A stretch of DNA of 64,000 nt from Bradyrhizobium sp. dw_411. Its GTDB lineage: Bacteria; Pseudomonadota; Alphaproteobacteria; Rhizobiales; Xanthobacteraceae. The stretch's first letter is position 1. Every line of letters begins with the position of its first letter. Under the pieces are notes generated by a model. The model did not search any database. It worked only from the letters and a program-made list of their open reading frames with translations, and was not told the origin of the DNA. Shown in pieces: positions 32,109 through 40,091 of this stretch. Location of the stretch: assembly GCF_018449695.1 (NCBI RefSeq), contig NZ_JAAVUY010000009.1, forward strand, positions 62,001 to 126,000, in the 5' to 3' direction. Position numbers and translations under genes: made by a program.

Positions 32109-34688
32109 TCAGAACCGTGCCGAGAGCACCAACGATGCCGTGCGGCCCGGAGCTTCGAGCACGAACGGCGTCGCACTCTGGTACAGCGCGTTGTAGTAGA
32201 TCGTGTTGAAGATGTTGTTGACGAAGAACTTCAACGTCCAGTTCTTGGTGATCCTGGCCTCCGTAAACGCATCGAAACGCCAGAAGCTCGGCAGCGACGT
32301 GCCCTGGTTCGCAGCAAGCAAGGTGCCGCCGTACATCTTGGAACGATAGACGGCCTGCGCGCCAACCTCCCAGATATCATCGACCTGATATTTGCTGAGC
32401 AGGGTGAATGACTGGTTGGCGATGTTGGCAAGCGGTAAGCCGACATTCGACGAATAAAGCGTGGTGTTGGCCGGTGGAACCAGCGACTTCGTCACCTCCG
32501 ACTTCATCAGCACGAGACCGCCGAACACGCTCCATTTGTCGGTGATCTTGCCGGTGACTTCGAGATCGATACCGCGGACTTGATACGCCGCACCGGCGGT
32601 GATGCAGGAAATCGTGCCCGTGGATCCGGTCGGAATCGGACAAGTCGTACTTGTCGCGCTGGCGTTAACCGACTCGCGTGCGTTGGTGACGTCGGTCTCG
32701 AACAGAGCACCGCTCACGAGCAAATGCCGTTGAAACAACTCCCATTTATTGCCGACTTCGATCGCCGTGTTCTTCTGCGGTCCGAAAATCTGGTTCGAAT
32801 TTCCGTTGAGGTTCGGCGCAAGTCCGCCATAGGCGGCACTTGTACCGTCGAATTCAGCGCCCACCGGATTAGACGACGTAGCATAGGCGACATAAACGGC
32901 GGTAATCGGCAGCGGCTTTAATGTAAGGCCGAGATTGAAGTTCGGCATCAGGAAGTCCGCAGCCTGCGAGCCGAATACACCCGCAGCCGTGCCCGACGAG
33001 CCCCAACCACTGGTTTTGATGTTGTAGTCATCGAAGCGGATACCGCCGTTGAGGATGACCAGGTCGCGGTAATTGGCGGAATCCATCAGGTATCCGCTCG
33101 TGGTGTCGATCGCGATCTTGGTCGGCCTGCCGGTGAGCGTTGGTGTCGTCCCGAACGGGATGTTCGTGAATTGCGGATTGAGGGCGTTCACGCCGCTCTG
33201 CGATCCGGTGCCGTTGAAGGGCGAACCGGCGGTAACCAGTTCCGAGGTCAAGCCTGTGTATGAGTCGATGCTGGAAATTTCGCGCGAAATCTCGACGCCG
33301 GCAACGGCCGTGTGCTTCCAGTTATAAGTGTCGAATGTGTATTTTGCCTCGCTCTGATTGGCGGTGACATCGGTTTGCTGGCGGCGGCTTTGCGGATTGG
33401 CGGTGATGGTCCACAGCGCCGGATTTGGATTGGTCTCCACGGGCGATTCAGGAATCGTGCCGATGTAATTCAGCAGCGACCGCGAGGCCCGCACCTTATC
33501 GCTGAGGGTCAGGTCGGGAGTGACCTTCACTTCGGCGTTGATGGTCGCGAGATCCTGATGGACTTCATAGAAGTCGCGATTGGCGAAGCCGTAAAAAGCA
33601 TTGCTGTTGCCGCCGAAAGCCGGAAGTGGACCACCAGCCGTCGTGTTGAACGGTACGCCGCCGGCCAGGGAAGACCCGGTGGAACCCGGCCGATAATACG
33701 GCACGCCGAAATCGGGCAATCCGTGGATGTCGGTATGAACGTAATCCGCCGTGACCTTGATCGCATCGGTGGGCTTCCACGTCGTGGCAACGAAACCGCC
33801 GCCGCGATCATCCTTGGCATAATCGCGCCCGGCGATACTGGAATCCTGGAACACGCCGCCGGCGCGGACTGCCAGCGTCGGATTGATCACCTGATTGACG
33901 TCGAGCGTCACGCGCTCACCGGGATCGGTCGAGACCGTCTCGTCCATGTTGTAGAAGGATTTTTCGGTGGTCGCCTGCTTGGTGACGATATTGATCGCCC
34001 CACCGGTCGTGCCGCGGCCGGCAAACGACGAGCCCGGTCCGCGCAGGATCTCGATCTGCTCGGTGAAGAAATTCTCGCGGACGCTGACGCCGGAGTCGCG
34101 GACGCCATCGATGAAGATGTCATTACGGGTATCGAAGCCACGGACGAAGAACCGGTCGCCGAAGGCGTTGCCGCCCTCGCCGGTACCGAGCGTCACGCCG
34201 GCAGTGTTCAGGAGCGCCTGCTTCAACGTCGTGGCGTTCTCGTCGGCCAACACGTCCTTGCTGATGACAGTGACGGTCTTTGGCGTGTTCAACAGTGGTT
34301 CGGGGAATTTGCCCGAAGCCTGGATGTGATCGACCTTGTAAGGCGCGGCTGCATCGGCGTAGGGATTGCGATCGGCGGGCAAGCCGCCGGCATTGGGAAA
34401 CGGCACAGCGGCAGGCTGTGCCCGGCGTGCTGCGCGCCGCAGCGCGTTACGTGCCCTGATTTGCGCCGCAGTCGGCGCAGATGCCGCGGGGCGTGGGCGC
34501 GCGACCGGCGCATCGACCGTTACCGGCGGAAGGGTTGATTGCTGCGCTTCAGCGCCAGAGAAGGAGGCGACCGCCATTAGACCGGCGACCGCAGAGACCT
34601 TGCGGCCGGAATAATTTTCGAAGGTCTCACTGACTGAGTTCATCGCCGCGCTCATGCGCAACGACCTCGGTGCTTTTACCTGATTCAT
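32109..34688 (-). CDS. TonB-dependent catecholate-type siderophore receptor
   Basis: An 859-residue outer-membrane receptor of the Fiu/PiuA type. It has a signal region ending SGAEAQ, a Pro/Ala linker, a plug domain (about 125-260; TPKTVTVISKDVLADENATTLKQALL, RFFVRGFDTRNDIFIDGVRD, RGPGSSFAGRGTTGGAINIVTK) and a C-terminal beta barrel ending in Phe (VLSARF). The pairing with PiuC supports catecholate-iron uptake. The ATG given has upstream GGGGCGAG and leaves a sensible signal sequence; the longest frame adds 32 codons that cross the promoter. Four tandem repeats lie 134-215 bp upstream. Confidence 0.88.
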   Translation of the reverse strand: MNQVKAPRSLRMSAAMNSVSETFENYSGRKVSAVAGLMAVASFSGAEAQQSTLPPVTVDAPVARPRPAASAPTAAQIRARNALRRAARRAQPAAVPFPNAGGLPADRNPYADAAAPYKVDHIQASGKFPEPLLNTPKTVTVISKDVLADENATTLKQALLNTAGVTLGTGEGGNAFGDRFFVRGFDTRNDIFIDGVRDSGVSVRENFFTEQIEILRGPGSSFAGRGTTGGAINIVTKQATTEKSFYNMDETVSTDPGERVTLDVNQVINPTLAVRAGGVFQDSSIAGRDYAKDDRGGGFVATTWKPTDAIKVTADYVHTDIHGLPDFGVPYYRPGSTGSSLAGGVPFNTTAGGPLPAFGGNSNAFYGFANRDFYEVHQDLATINAEVKVTPDLTLSDKVRASRSLLNYIGTIPESPVETNPNPALWTITANPQSRRQQTDVTANQSEAKYTFDTYNWKHTAVAGVEISREISSIDSYTGLTSELVTAGSPFNGTGSQSGVNALNPQFTNIPFGTTPTLTGRPTKIAIDTTSGYLMDSANYRDLVILNGGIRFDDYNIKTSGWGSSGTAAGVFGSQAADFLMPNFNLGLTLKPLPITAVYVAYATSSNPVGAEFDGTSAAYGGLAPNLNGNSNQIFGPQKNTAIEVGNKWELFQRHLLVSGALFETDVTNARESVNASATSTTCPIPTGSTGTISCITAGAAYQVRGIDLEVTGKITDKWSVFGGLVLMKSEVTKSLVPPANTTLYSSNVGLPLANIANQSFTLLSKYQVDDIWEVGAQAVYRSKMYGGTLLAANQGTSLPSFWRFDAFTEARITKNWTLKFFVNNIFNTIYYNALYQSATPFVLEAPGRTASLVLSARF

Positions 34689-34821
34689 GACACTCGCCCC
34701 ATAACGGAATTCCAAATTCTCATGCAGTTGAATCTGCAGTGAGCCCATGACCGGTTTGGTATCGAGCGTGAAATTTCGGGTCAATGCGATGAAGGCGCAA
34801 AGATGGTTGAATCTATCCAGA

Positions 34822-34903
34822 TCAAAACGATTCTAATTTCGAGATTGAAATCGTTCTAATCTTTATTGAAACCATTCTAAACTGAACTTTGAAACGGTTC
34901 TAA
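34822..34903. promoter_or_regulatory. Four tandem 15-bp repeats, probable iron-responsive operator array
   Basis: Copies start at 34822, 34845, 34866 and 34889, so they are spaced 23, 21 and 23 bp, about two helical turns. The shared form is TTGAAANNNTTCTAA, with copy 1 slightly degenerate. The right half TTCTAA is invariant. The layout resembles tandem sites of an iron regulator; the Irr iron-control element has an AGAA-N3-TTCT-like core, and the left half here differs by an A/G order change. The array lies just upstream of the TonB receptor. Confidence 0.65.
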
Positions 34904-34945
34904 ACAAGGCCCGTAAATCAAGCCTTTCTGGTACATCAGCACCAA

Positions 34946-35185
34946 TCAATCGGCACTGGGCGGCTTCATGAGAGAAAACAACTCGTCGATGGTTTTTTGC
35001 GCGGTCTGCCGCACGCGATCGGTCTCTTCCATGCCGGCGATATTGATGCCCGCCACGACCGCCCTGATCTCGTCGCGAAAATCAGTGAGAAACCGTAGCG
35101 GATCCGGCGAATTGTTGGCCACGCGCGCGATCAAGCCCGTGATCAGAAGTTGGCAGGCAATCATGCGTCCATTCAGTTCATCCAT
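34946..35185 (-). CDS. Small hypothetical protein between siderophore receptor genes
   Basis: A 79-residue, mostly helical soluble protein (MDELNGRMIACQLLITGLIA at the start, EETDRVRQTAQKTIDELFSLM near the end). No signal peptide and no known motif. It lies on the same strand as both TonB receptors. Its place suggests co-expression with receptor 2, but a hairpin separates them. The function is unknown. Confidence 0.55.
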   Translation of the reverse strand: MDELNGRMIACQLLITGLIARVANNSPDPLRFLTDFRDEIRAVVAGINIAGMEETDRVRQTAQKTIDELFSLMKPPSAD

Positions 35186-35229
35186 GGTCGGCCCCGATCA
35201 ATTTCACACCGCGAGGTAGCGCGGCAACC

Positions 35230-35253
35230 GTGGCGGCATCGATATGCCGCCAC
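35230..35253 (-). terminator. Hairpin after the second siderophore receptor gene
   Basis: A perfect 10-bp stem GTGGCGGCAT / ATGCCGCCAC around CGAT lies 73 bases downstream of the receptor stop. No T run follows, so it may be a Rho-dependent or stabilising structure. Confidence 0.45.
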
Positions 35254-35326
35254 ACGGGGTCTTACTACATTGCCGTCAATTTCAGGCAACAGCAGATTAG
35301 CCCTCACGTTCGATCAGAACGTTACC

Positions 35327-37720
35327 TTAGAACGTTGCGCGGGCCGACAGGCGGAAGGTACGCGACTGACCCGGCGAGATGTTGTTGTCGCCATCCGCCG
35401 AGGCCCAGTACCCCTTGTTGAAGATATTCTCGACGTTGAGCTGCGCCCGCCACATCTCGTTGATCTTCACGTAAAGCGCGGTGTCGAAACGCACGAAGCT
35501 CGGCAGCCTCACCGTGTCGTCAGACGTTGCAAAGGAGTCGCCGAAATAGATCATGCCCAGCGCCGCGCCCCAGGTCTCGTTGAACTGGTACTTGTTCCAC
35601 CACGCGAACTGATTGTAGGGCACGAGCTGCACCCGCATTCCGGTCAGGATCGGCAGCGATACCGTCGCCGCCGTCAGATCATGCGCAATCCTGGCGTCGG
35701 TGTAGGCGTAGCCGAGCGAGGATTGCCAGGCAGTAGTGACATACCCGGTCAGGCTGGCCTCATAGCCGCGCACCCTGGTCGCACCATTTGGAAATGCGAG
35801 CCCCGAGCCGGCCGGCGCGGTCGGATCCGGAATCGGCTGGTTGGTGCGGTCCAGATTATAGATCGCGGTCGAGAACAGCAGTTTCGGATTGATGTTCCAC
35901 TTCAAGCCGACTTCGGTATTGACGAATTTCTGCGGCGCAAGGATCAGCGTGCCCTGCGTCAACGAGCTGAACTGGTCGCCGGAGGACGGCAGATAGGAAA
36001 CGCTATATGAGGTGTAGACTGACAGATTGTTGATCGGCTTGACGATCACGGCAGCCTGCGGCGACGTCAGATTATCGGTTCTGGTTCGAAAGACACCGGT
36101 GTTCTGGTCGGTCGCCGCCATCTCAAAGCGGTCGAAGCGCAGGCCGCCGATCAGCTGGACCCAGCGGGTGATGTCCACCGTATCGCGCACATAGGCCGAC
36201 TCGATGTTGAGGCCGTATTTGCTGTTGGAATCCGCCGTGGTGACGCCATCGCCGTTGTTCACGAAGGTGGAATGGTGAACGAAATTGACCGGCCCGAAAT
36301 AAGTCGGAGCGAACGGGTTCACCGCAATGGTGCTGGTCCCGGTGGATGGAAAGATACCGGTATTGCGCAGATCGATGCCGGTCTGACGGCCAAACTCAGT
36401 ACCGAAACCGATGGTATGCAGCGCAGGCCCAGTGGCGGTCTTGTAGATGAAATCGGTCTGGTTGAAGACGTTGTCGCGATTGGTCCAGTGCTGATAGGCG
36501 CCGAGGTTGACGCTGGTATCGGCGGGGTTCACCGCGCCCAGCAGCGTGCCGTTGGCCGGATAGACGTTCTGGTAGAATTTCTTGTAGTCGGCGACGATGG
36601 TGCCGTTCTTGACCGTCAATCCGTTTTCGAAATCATGCTCGATCGTGGCCATGCCGGTTTGCACCGTGGCGATGGCCACGTTGAGCGATGGGCTGCAAAA
36701 ACAGACTGCGACATTTCCGAACGGCGCGAACGGCGTGGTCGGATTAAAACGAGTGGCCGCCGGTGATGTGGCGTTGATGGCCTGCGACGGGTTACCGCGG
36801 TCGGCGGTGCGATCGTCGTGGAAATATTCGTAGCTGAGCTTGATCCTGGTATTGTCGTCGGGCTTCAGTGTGACGGTCGGATTGATGCCGTAGCGCTCGA
36901 GCTGGCCGAAATCGCGGAACGAGTCCGCCCCTTCGTAGAAAGCGTTCAAGCGCACGGCCACGTTTTCATTGATCGCCTGCCCGGCGTCGAGCGTGAAACG
37001 CCGGTCACCCCAGGAGCCTGTCTGCACGCTGGCCTCATAGACCCGGGTGCCGTCGGCTTCCTTGAGCGTCCGGTTGAGCAGCCCGCCACCGGCGCCACGG
37101 CCGAAGGTGATCGCGGCCGGCCCCTTCAAAACCTCGACGCTTTGTGCATTGTAGAGGTCGCGGAAATATTGAACGTCATCGCGAAAACCATTGACGAAGA
37201 AGTTCGCGCTGGTATCGACGCCGCGGATTACGAGTTCGTCGCGGTTGCCTTCGCCCTGATGCACGGCGACGCCGGGAACGTAGCGGGTGACGTCGGTCAG
37301 GTTCTGGGGGCTCTGATCCCGGATGAAATCCTTGGTGATCACGCTGAGCGACTGCGGAATGTCGAGCAGCGGCGTATTGGTTTTCGTCGCGACTGAGGTG
37401 CTGTTGGCATAAACGCCAACGGTGCCGGTGCGGCCGTCCTGCGAGACGGCGAAAGGCTTCGGCGGGGCTGGTTCGCGCCGCACCGCCTGCTGACGGCGCT
37501 TGCGGCTGCCATTGTCGGCGCGCGTTGACGACGTGCCAGTGCTGCGGCGCTTGGCTTCGGGCGCGGTCACCGTGACCGGCGGCAGCGGCGCTGCGCCGGA
37601 AGACTGCGCGCGTGTTTCCTGGACCTGCGCCAGCAGGCCGAGCGTCACGTAACTGACCGAGAGCAGCATCGCTCCCGATGCGAGACGGATTCGATGCGCG
37701 AATTTGAATGCATTTTCCAC
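35327..37720 (-). CDS. TonB-dependent siderophore receptor
   Basis: A 797-residue outer-membrane receptor. It has a signal sequence (ending TRAQS), a linker with the TonB-box-like segment PVTVTAPEAK, a plug (about 105-230; LLDIPQSLSVITKDFIRDQ, ELVIRGVDTSANFFVNGFRDDVQ, GRGAGGGLLNRTLKEADG) and a barrel ending in Phe (RLSARATF). This subfamily includes ferrichrome- and catecholate-like receptors, so ligand class is uncertain. A GTG start with GGGGGT upstream was chosen; the longest frame adds 19 codons. No siderophore biosynthesis or ABC importer genes are in the window. Confidence 0.86.
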   Translation of the reverse strand: MENAFKFAHRIRLASGAMLLSVSYVTLGLLAQVQETRAQSSGAAPLPPVTVTAPEAKRRSTGTSSTRADNGSRKRRQQAVRREPAPPKPFAVSQDGRTGTVGVYANSTSVATKTNTPLLDIPQSLSVITKDFIRDQSPQNLTDVTRYVPGVAVHQGEGNRDELVIRGVDTSANFFVNGFRDDVQYFRDLYNAQSVEVLKGPAAITFGRGAGGGLLNRTLKEADGTRVYEASVQTGSWGDRRFTLDAGQAINENVAVRLNAFYEGADSFRDFGQLERYGINPTVTLKPDDNTRIKLSYEYFHDDRTADRGNPSQAINATSPAATRFNPTTPFAPFGNVAVCFCSPSLNVAIATVQTGMATIEHDFENGLTVKNGTIVADYKKFYQNVYPANGTLLGAVNPADTSVNLGAYQHWTNRDNVFNQTDFIYKTATGPALHTIGFGTEFGRQTGIDLRNTGIFPSTGTSTIAVNPFAPTYFGPVNFVHHSTFVNNGDGVTTADSNSKYGLNIESAYVRDTVDITRWVQLIGGLRFDRFEMAATDQNTGVFRTRTDNLTSPQAAVIVKPINNLSVYTSYSVSYLPSSGDQFSSLTQGTLILAPQKFVNTEVGLKWNINPKLLFSTAIYNLDRTNQPIPDPTAPAGSGLAFPNGATRVRGYEASLTGYVTTAWQSSLGYAYTDARIAHDLTAATVSLPILTGMRVQLVPYNQFAWWNKYQFNETWGAALGMIYFGDSFATSDDTVRLPSFVRFDTALYVKINEMWRAQLNVENIFNKGYWASADGDNNISPGQSRTFRLSARATF

Positions 37721-38019
37721 GAGTACAACCCCCAAACAATTTGCCGCGATTTTTTTAGCGGCGTGCGTGGGGGTCATGACTCACGAGCGAACAACGCGTC
37801 CAGCTTACTTGCGAACGATTCCAAATCGGCTCGCGCGAAAAACTTTGCCGGGGCAAAATCGCATCGGGAATAATTTTGAAACAGCTATAACCAAGCTATT
37901 TTCGGCGTCTGCTGCAAATTGTCGCAGCGCTGAATGTCTTTGACGTATTCTAAAATCCGTTTCGCCGCATGATCGCTGATTACTTTTAATCGCAAGCGGC
38001 GATCAATCCCGCATCGATC
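37721..38019. promoter_or_regulatory. Receptor 2 upstream region with degenerate iron-type repeats
   Basis: This spacer holds three relaxed matches to the repeat seen upstream of receptor 1: TGCGAACGATTCCAA (37810-37824), TTGAAACAGCTATAA (37876-37890) and TTTGACGTATTCTAA (37939-37953). The third keeps the right half TTCTAA exactly. No coding frame is convincing here. Shared control of the two receptors is an inference. Confidence 0.4.
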
Positions 38020-39189
38020 TCAGGATGCCAGCGCCTTCATCTCGGTGTAGAGATCGGACTTTCCTTCAAAGCCGATCCCCGGCAGATCCGGCATGGTGAT
38101 GTGACCATTCTCGACGCGGACGCCGTCCGGAAAGCCGCCATAGGGCTGGAACAGATCGGGATAGCTCTCATTGCCGCCGAGGCCGAGGCCGGCCGCGATG
38201 TTGAGCGACATCTGATGGCCGCCATGCGGGATGCACCGGCTCGGCGACCAGCCCAGGGTTTTCAAGACGCCCAGGGTGCGCTGATATTCGCAAAGCCCAT
38301 AGGACAGCGCGCAATCGAATTGCAGCCAGTCGCGGTCGGGCCGCATGCCGCCATAGCGAATGAGATTCCGCGCGTCCTGATGGCTGAACAGGTTTTCGCC
38401 GGTCGCCATCGGCCCCGGATAGAATTCCGCGAGCGCGGCCTGCAACTGGAAGTCCAGGGGATCGCCGGCCTCCTCGTACCAGAACAGCGGATAGTCGCGC
38501 AGCATCTTGGCGTAAGCCACTGCGGTCTCCAGATCGAACCGGCCGTTGGCGTCGACGGCGAGTTGTGCCTGGCTGCCGATCTCCTTCAACACGGCCTCGA
38601 TCCGCTCGCGGTCTTCCGCGATCGGCGCGCCACCGATTTTCATTTTGACGACGCTGTAGCCGCGATCGAGATAGCTGCGCATTTCGCCGCGCAGCGCCGA
38701 CAGGTCCTTGCCGGGGTAATAATAGCCGCCGGCGGCATAGACGAACACGCGCGGATTGGCCTTCAACCCGTGACGCTCGGCGAGCAGCCGAAACAGCGGC
38801 TTGCCCGCGATCTTGGCCACCGCATCCCACACCGCCATGTCGATGGTGCCGACCGCGACCGAACGCTCGCCGTGTCCGCCGGGCTTTTCGTTCGACATCA
38901 GCGTCGCCCAGACCTTGTCCGGGTCGAGATTGTCGCCGCCCGCATCGAGCATGGTTTTGGGATCGGCCTCCAGCAGCCGCGGCGCGAAACGTTCGCGGAT
39001 CAATCCGCCCTGCCCGTACCGGCCATTCGAATTGAAACCATAACCAACCACCGTCTTGCCATCGCGCACCACGTCGGTGACGACAGCGACGAGGCTCGTC
39101 GTCATCTTCGAGAAATCGATATAGGCGTTGCGAATGGGCGAAGCGATCGGTTTTGTGATCTCTCGGACGTCGACGATACGGACGGACAT
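38020..39189 (-). CDS. tarD: D-tartrate dehydratase (enolase superfamily)
   Basis: A 389-residue enolase-superfamily enzyme that dehydrates D-tartrate to oxaloacetate. It matches the Bradyrhizobium japonicum TarD in length and overall sequence as I recall it. The family positions fall as follows: Lys182 and Lys184 in the KMK motif, metal ligands Asp213, Glu239 and Glu265, and His322. The N-terminal capping domain precedes the barrel. No transporter or regulator for tartrate lies next to it. The Shine-Dalgarno is weak. Confidence 0.92.
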   Translation of the reverse strand: MSVRIVDVREITKPIASPIRNAYIDFSKMTTSLVAVVTDVVRDGKTVVGYGFNSNGRYGQGGLIRERFAPRLLEADPKTMLDAGGDNLDPDKVWATLMSNEKPGGHGERSVAVGTIDMAVWDAVAKIAGKPLFRLLAERHGLKANPRVFVYAAGGYYYPGKDLSALRGEMRSYLDRGYSVVKMKIGGAPIAEDRERIEAVLKEIGSQAQLAVDANGRFDLETAVAYAKMLRDYPLFWYEEAGDPLDFQLQAALAEFYPGPMATGENLFSHQDARNLIRYGGMRPDRDWLQFDCALSYGLCEYQRTLGVLKTLGWSPSRCIPHGGHQMSLNIAAGLGLGGNESYPDLFQPYGGFPDGVRVENGHITMPDLPGIGFEGKSDLYTEMKALAS

Positions 39190-39227
39190 GGGTTTGGCTT
39201 TCAGAAGATGGCGGGATCTATTGCATC

Positions 39228-39311
39228 GTCATTGCGAGCGAAGCGAAGCAATCCATGGCGGATACAGGCCGAGCCATGGATTGCTTCGTCGCAAGAGCTC
39301 CTCGCAATGAC
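39228..39311. repeat. Intergenic repeat family B
   Basis: An 84-bp element with GTCATTGCGAG / CTCGCAATGAC ends and inner GAAGCAATCCATGG / CCATGGATTGCTTC arms, which makes a long hairpin between the tartrate dehydratase and DUF3297 genes. The same ends flank family A copy 3 at 9.7 kb. Confidence 0.85.
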
Positions 39312-39316
39312 GAATG

Positions 39317-39586
39317 TCAGGACGCGGGCTTGCTACGAAAATACGGCTCGACCGGGCCGTGAACCTTGATGGTCAGCGGGTTGCCATAGCGGTCCTTGGC
39401 GGCGCCGGCGGTGACGCGAACCCAGCCCTCGCTGACGCAATATTCCTCCACGTTGGTCTTCTCGACGCCCTTGAAGCGAATGCCGACGTCGCGCGCCAGG
39501 ATTTCTTCATTGTAGTAAGGGCTTTTCGGATCGCTCGACAGCCGGTCGGGCAATTGGTCGGTGTTAACTTCGTTTTCTTCGTTCAC
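39317..39586 (-). CDS. DUF3297 family protein
   Basis: An 89-residue protein matching DUF3297 (LPDRLSSDPKSPYYNEEILARDVGIRF and YCVSEGWVRVTAGAAKDRYGNPLTIK). Translation most likely starts at a GTG that overlaps the glutathione peroxidase stop in GTGA. The longer ATG frame reads back through the peroxidase gene in another frame and is rejected. Function unknown. Confidence 0.82.
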   Translation of the reverse strand: MNEENEVNTDQLPDRLSSDPKSPYYNEEILARDVGIRFKGVEKTNVEEYCVSEGWVRVTAGAAKDRYGNPLTIKVHGPVEPYFRSKPAS

Positions 39587-40059
39587 AGCAAGGCCTCGAT
39601 TTCCTTTGTCAGTCCTTCCGGAGTTGCCGTCGGCGCGTGCCGCGCGACCACCTTGCCGGAGCGATCGACCAGGAATTTGGTGAAATTCCATTTGATCGAA
39701 GACCCCAGCAATCCGGATTTCTCGCTCTTGAGATATTGATACAGCGGATGCGCGCTCCCGCCGTTGACGTCGATCTTGTCAAACATCGGAAAGCTCACGC
39801 CATAATTGGTCGAGCAGAACTCGCCGATTTCTGCGGCGTCGCCCGGCTCCTGCTTGCCGAACTGGTTGCAGGGAAAGCCGAGCACCGAAAAGCCGCGCGG
39901 ACCCAATTGGCGCTGCAGCGCTTCGAGGCCCTTATATTGCGGCGTGAATCCGCAGGCGCTCGCGGTGTTGACGATCAAGAGAACCTGACCTTCATAACGC
40001 TTCAGCGGAACCTCCTCGCCGGCAAGCGAGGTGGCCGTAAAATCGTAGATGCCTGCCAT
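39583..40059 (-). CDS. Glutathione peroxidase family protein
   Basis: A 158-residue thioredoxin-fold peroxidase. The catalytic triad is present: Cys36 in NTASACGFTPQY, Gln70 in FPCNQFGKQEPG and Trp in SIKWNFTKFLVD. It uses Cys rather than selenocysteine. Such enzymes usually reduce lipid or organic hydroperoxides with thioredoxin. AAGGA precedes the ATG. Coupling to the DUF3297 gene suggests related roles. The long N-terminal extension in the open frame is not coding. Confidence 0.88.
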   Translation of the reverse strand: MAGIYDFTATSLAGEEVPLKRYEGQVLLIVNTASACGFTPQYKGLEALQRQLGPRGFSVLGFPCNQFGKQEPGDAAEIGEFCSTNYGVSFPMFDKIDVNGGSAHPLYQYLKSEKSGLLGSSIKWNFTKFLVDRSGKVVARHAPTATPEGLTKEIEALL

Positions 40060-40091
40060 CGTAATTCCTTCACGCCCTGTTCGGAATTCAA

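Noticed and set aside
33312..34538. 408-residue plus-strand frame opposite receptor 1
   Set aside because: Antisense shadow of the TonB-dependent receptor.
34822..34903. CRISPR-like regular repeats
   Set aside because: The repeats are 15 bp with 6-8 bp gaps and no unique spacers, and no cas genes are present; an operator array fits better.
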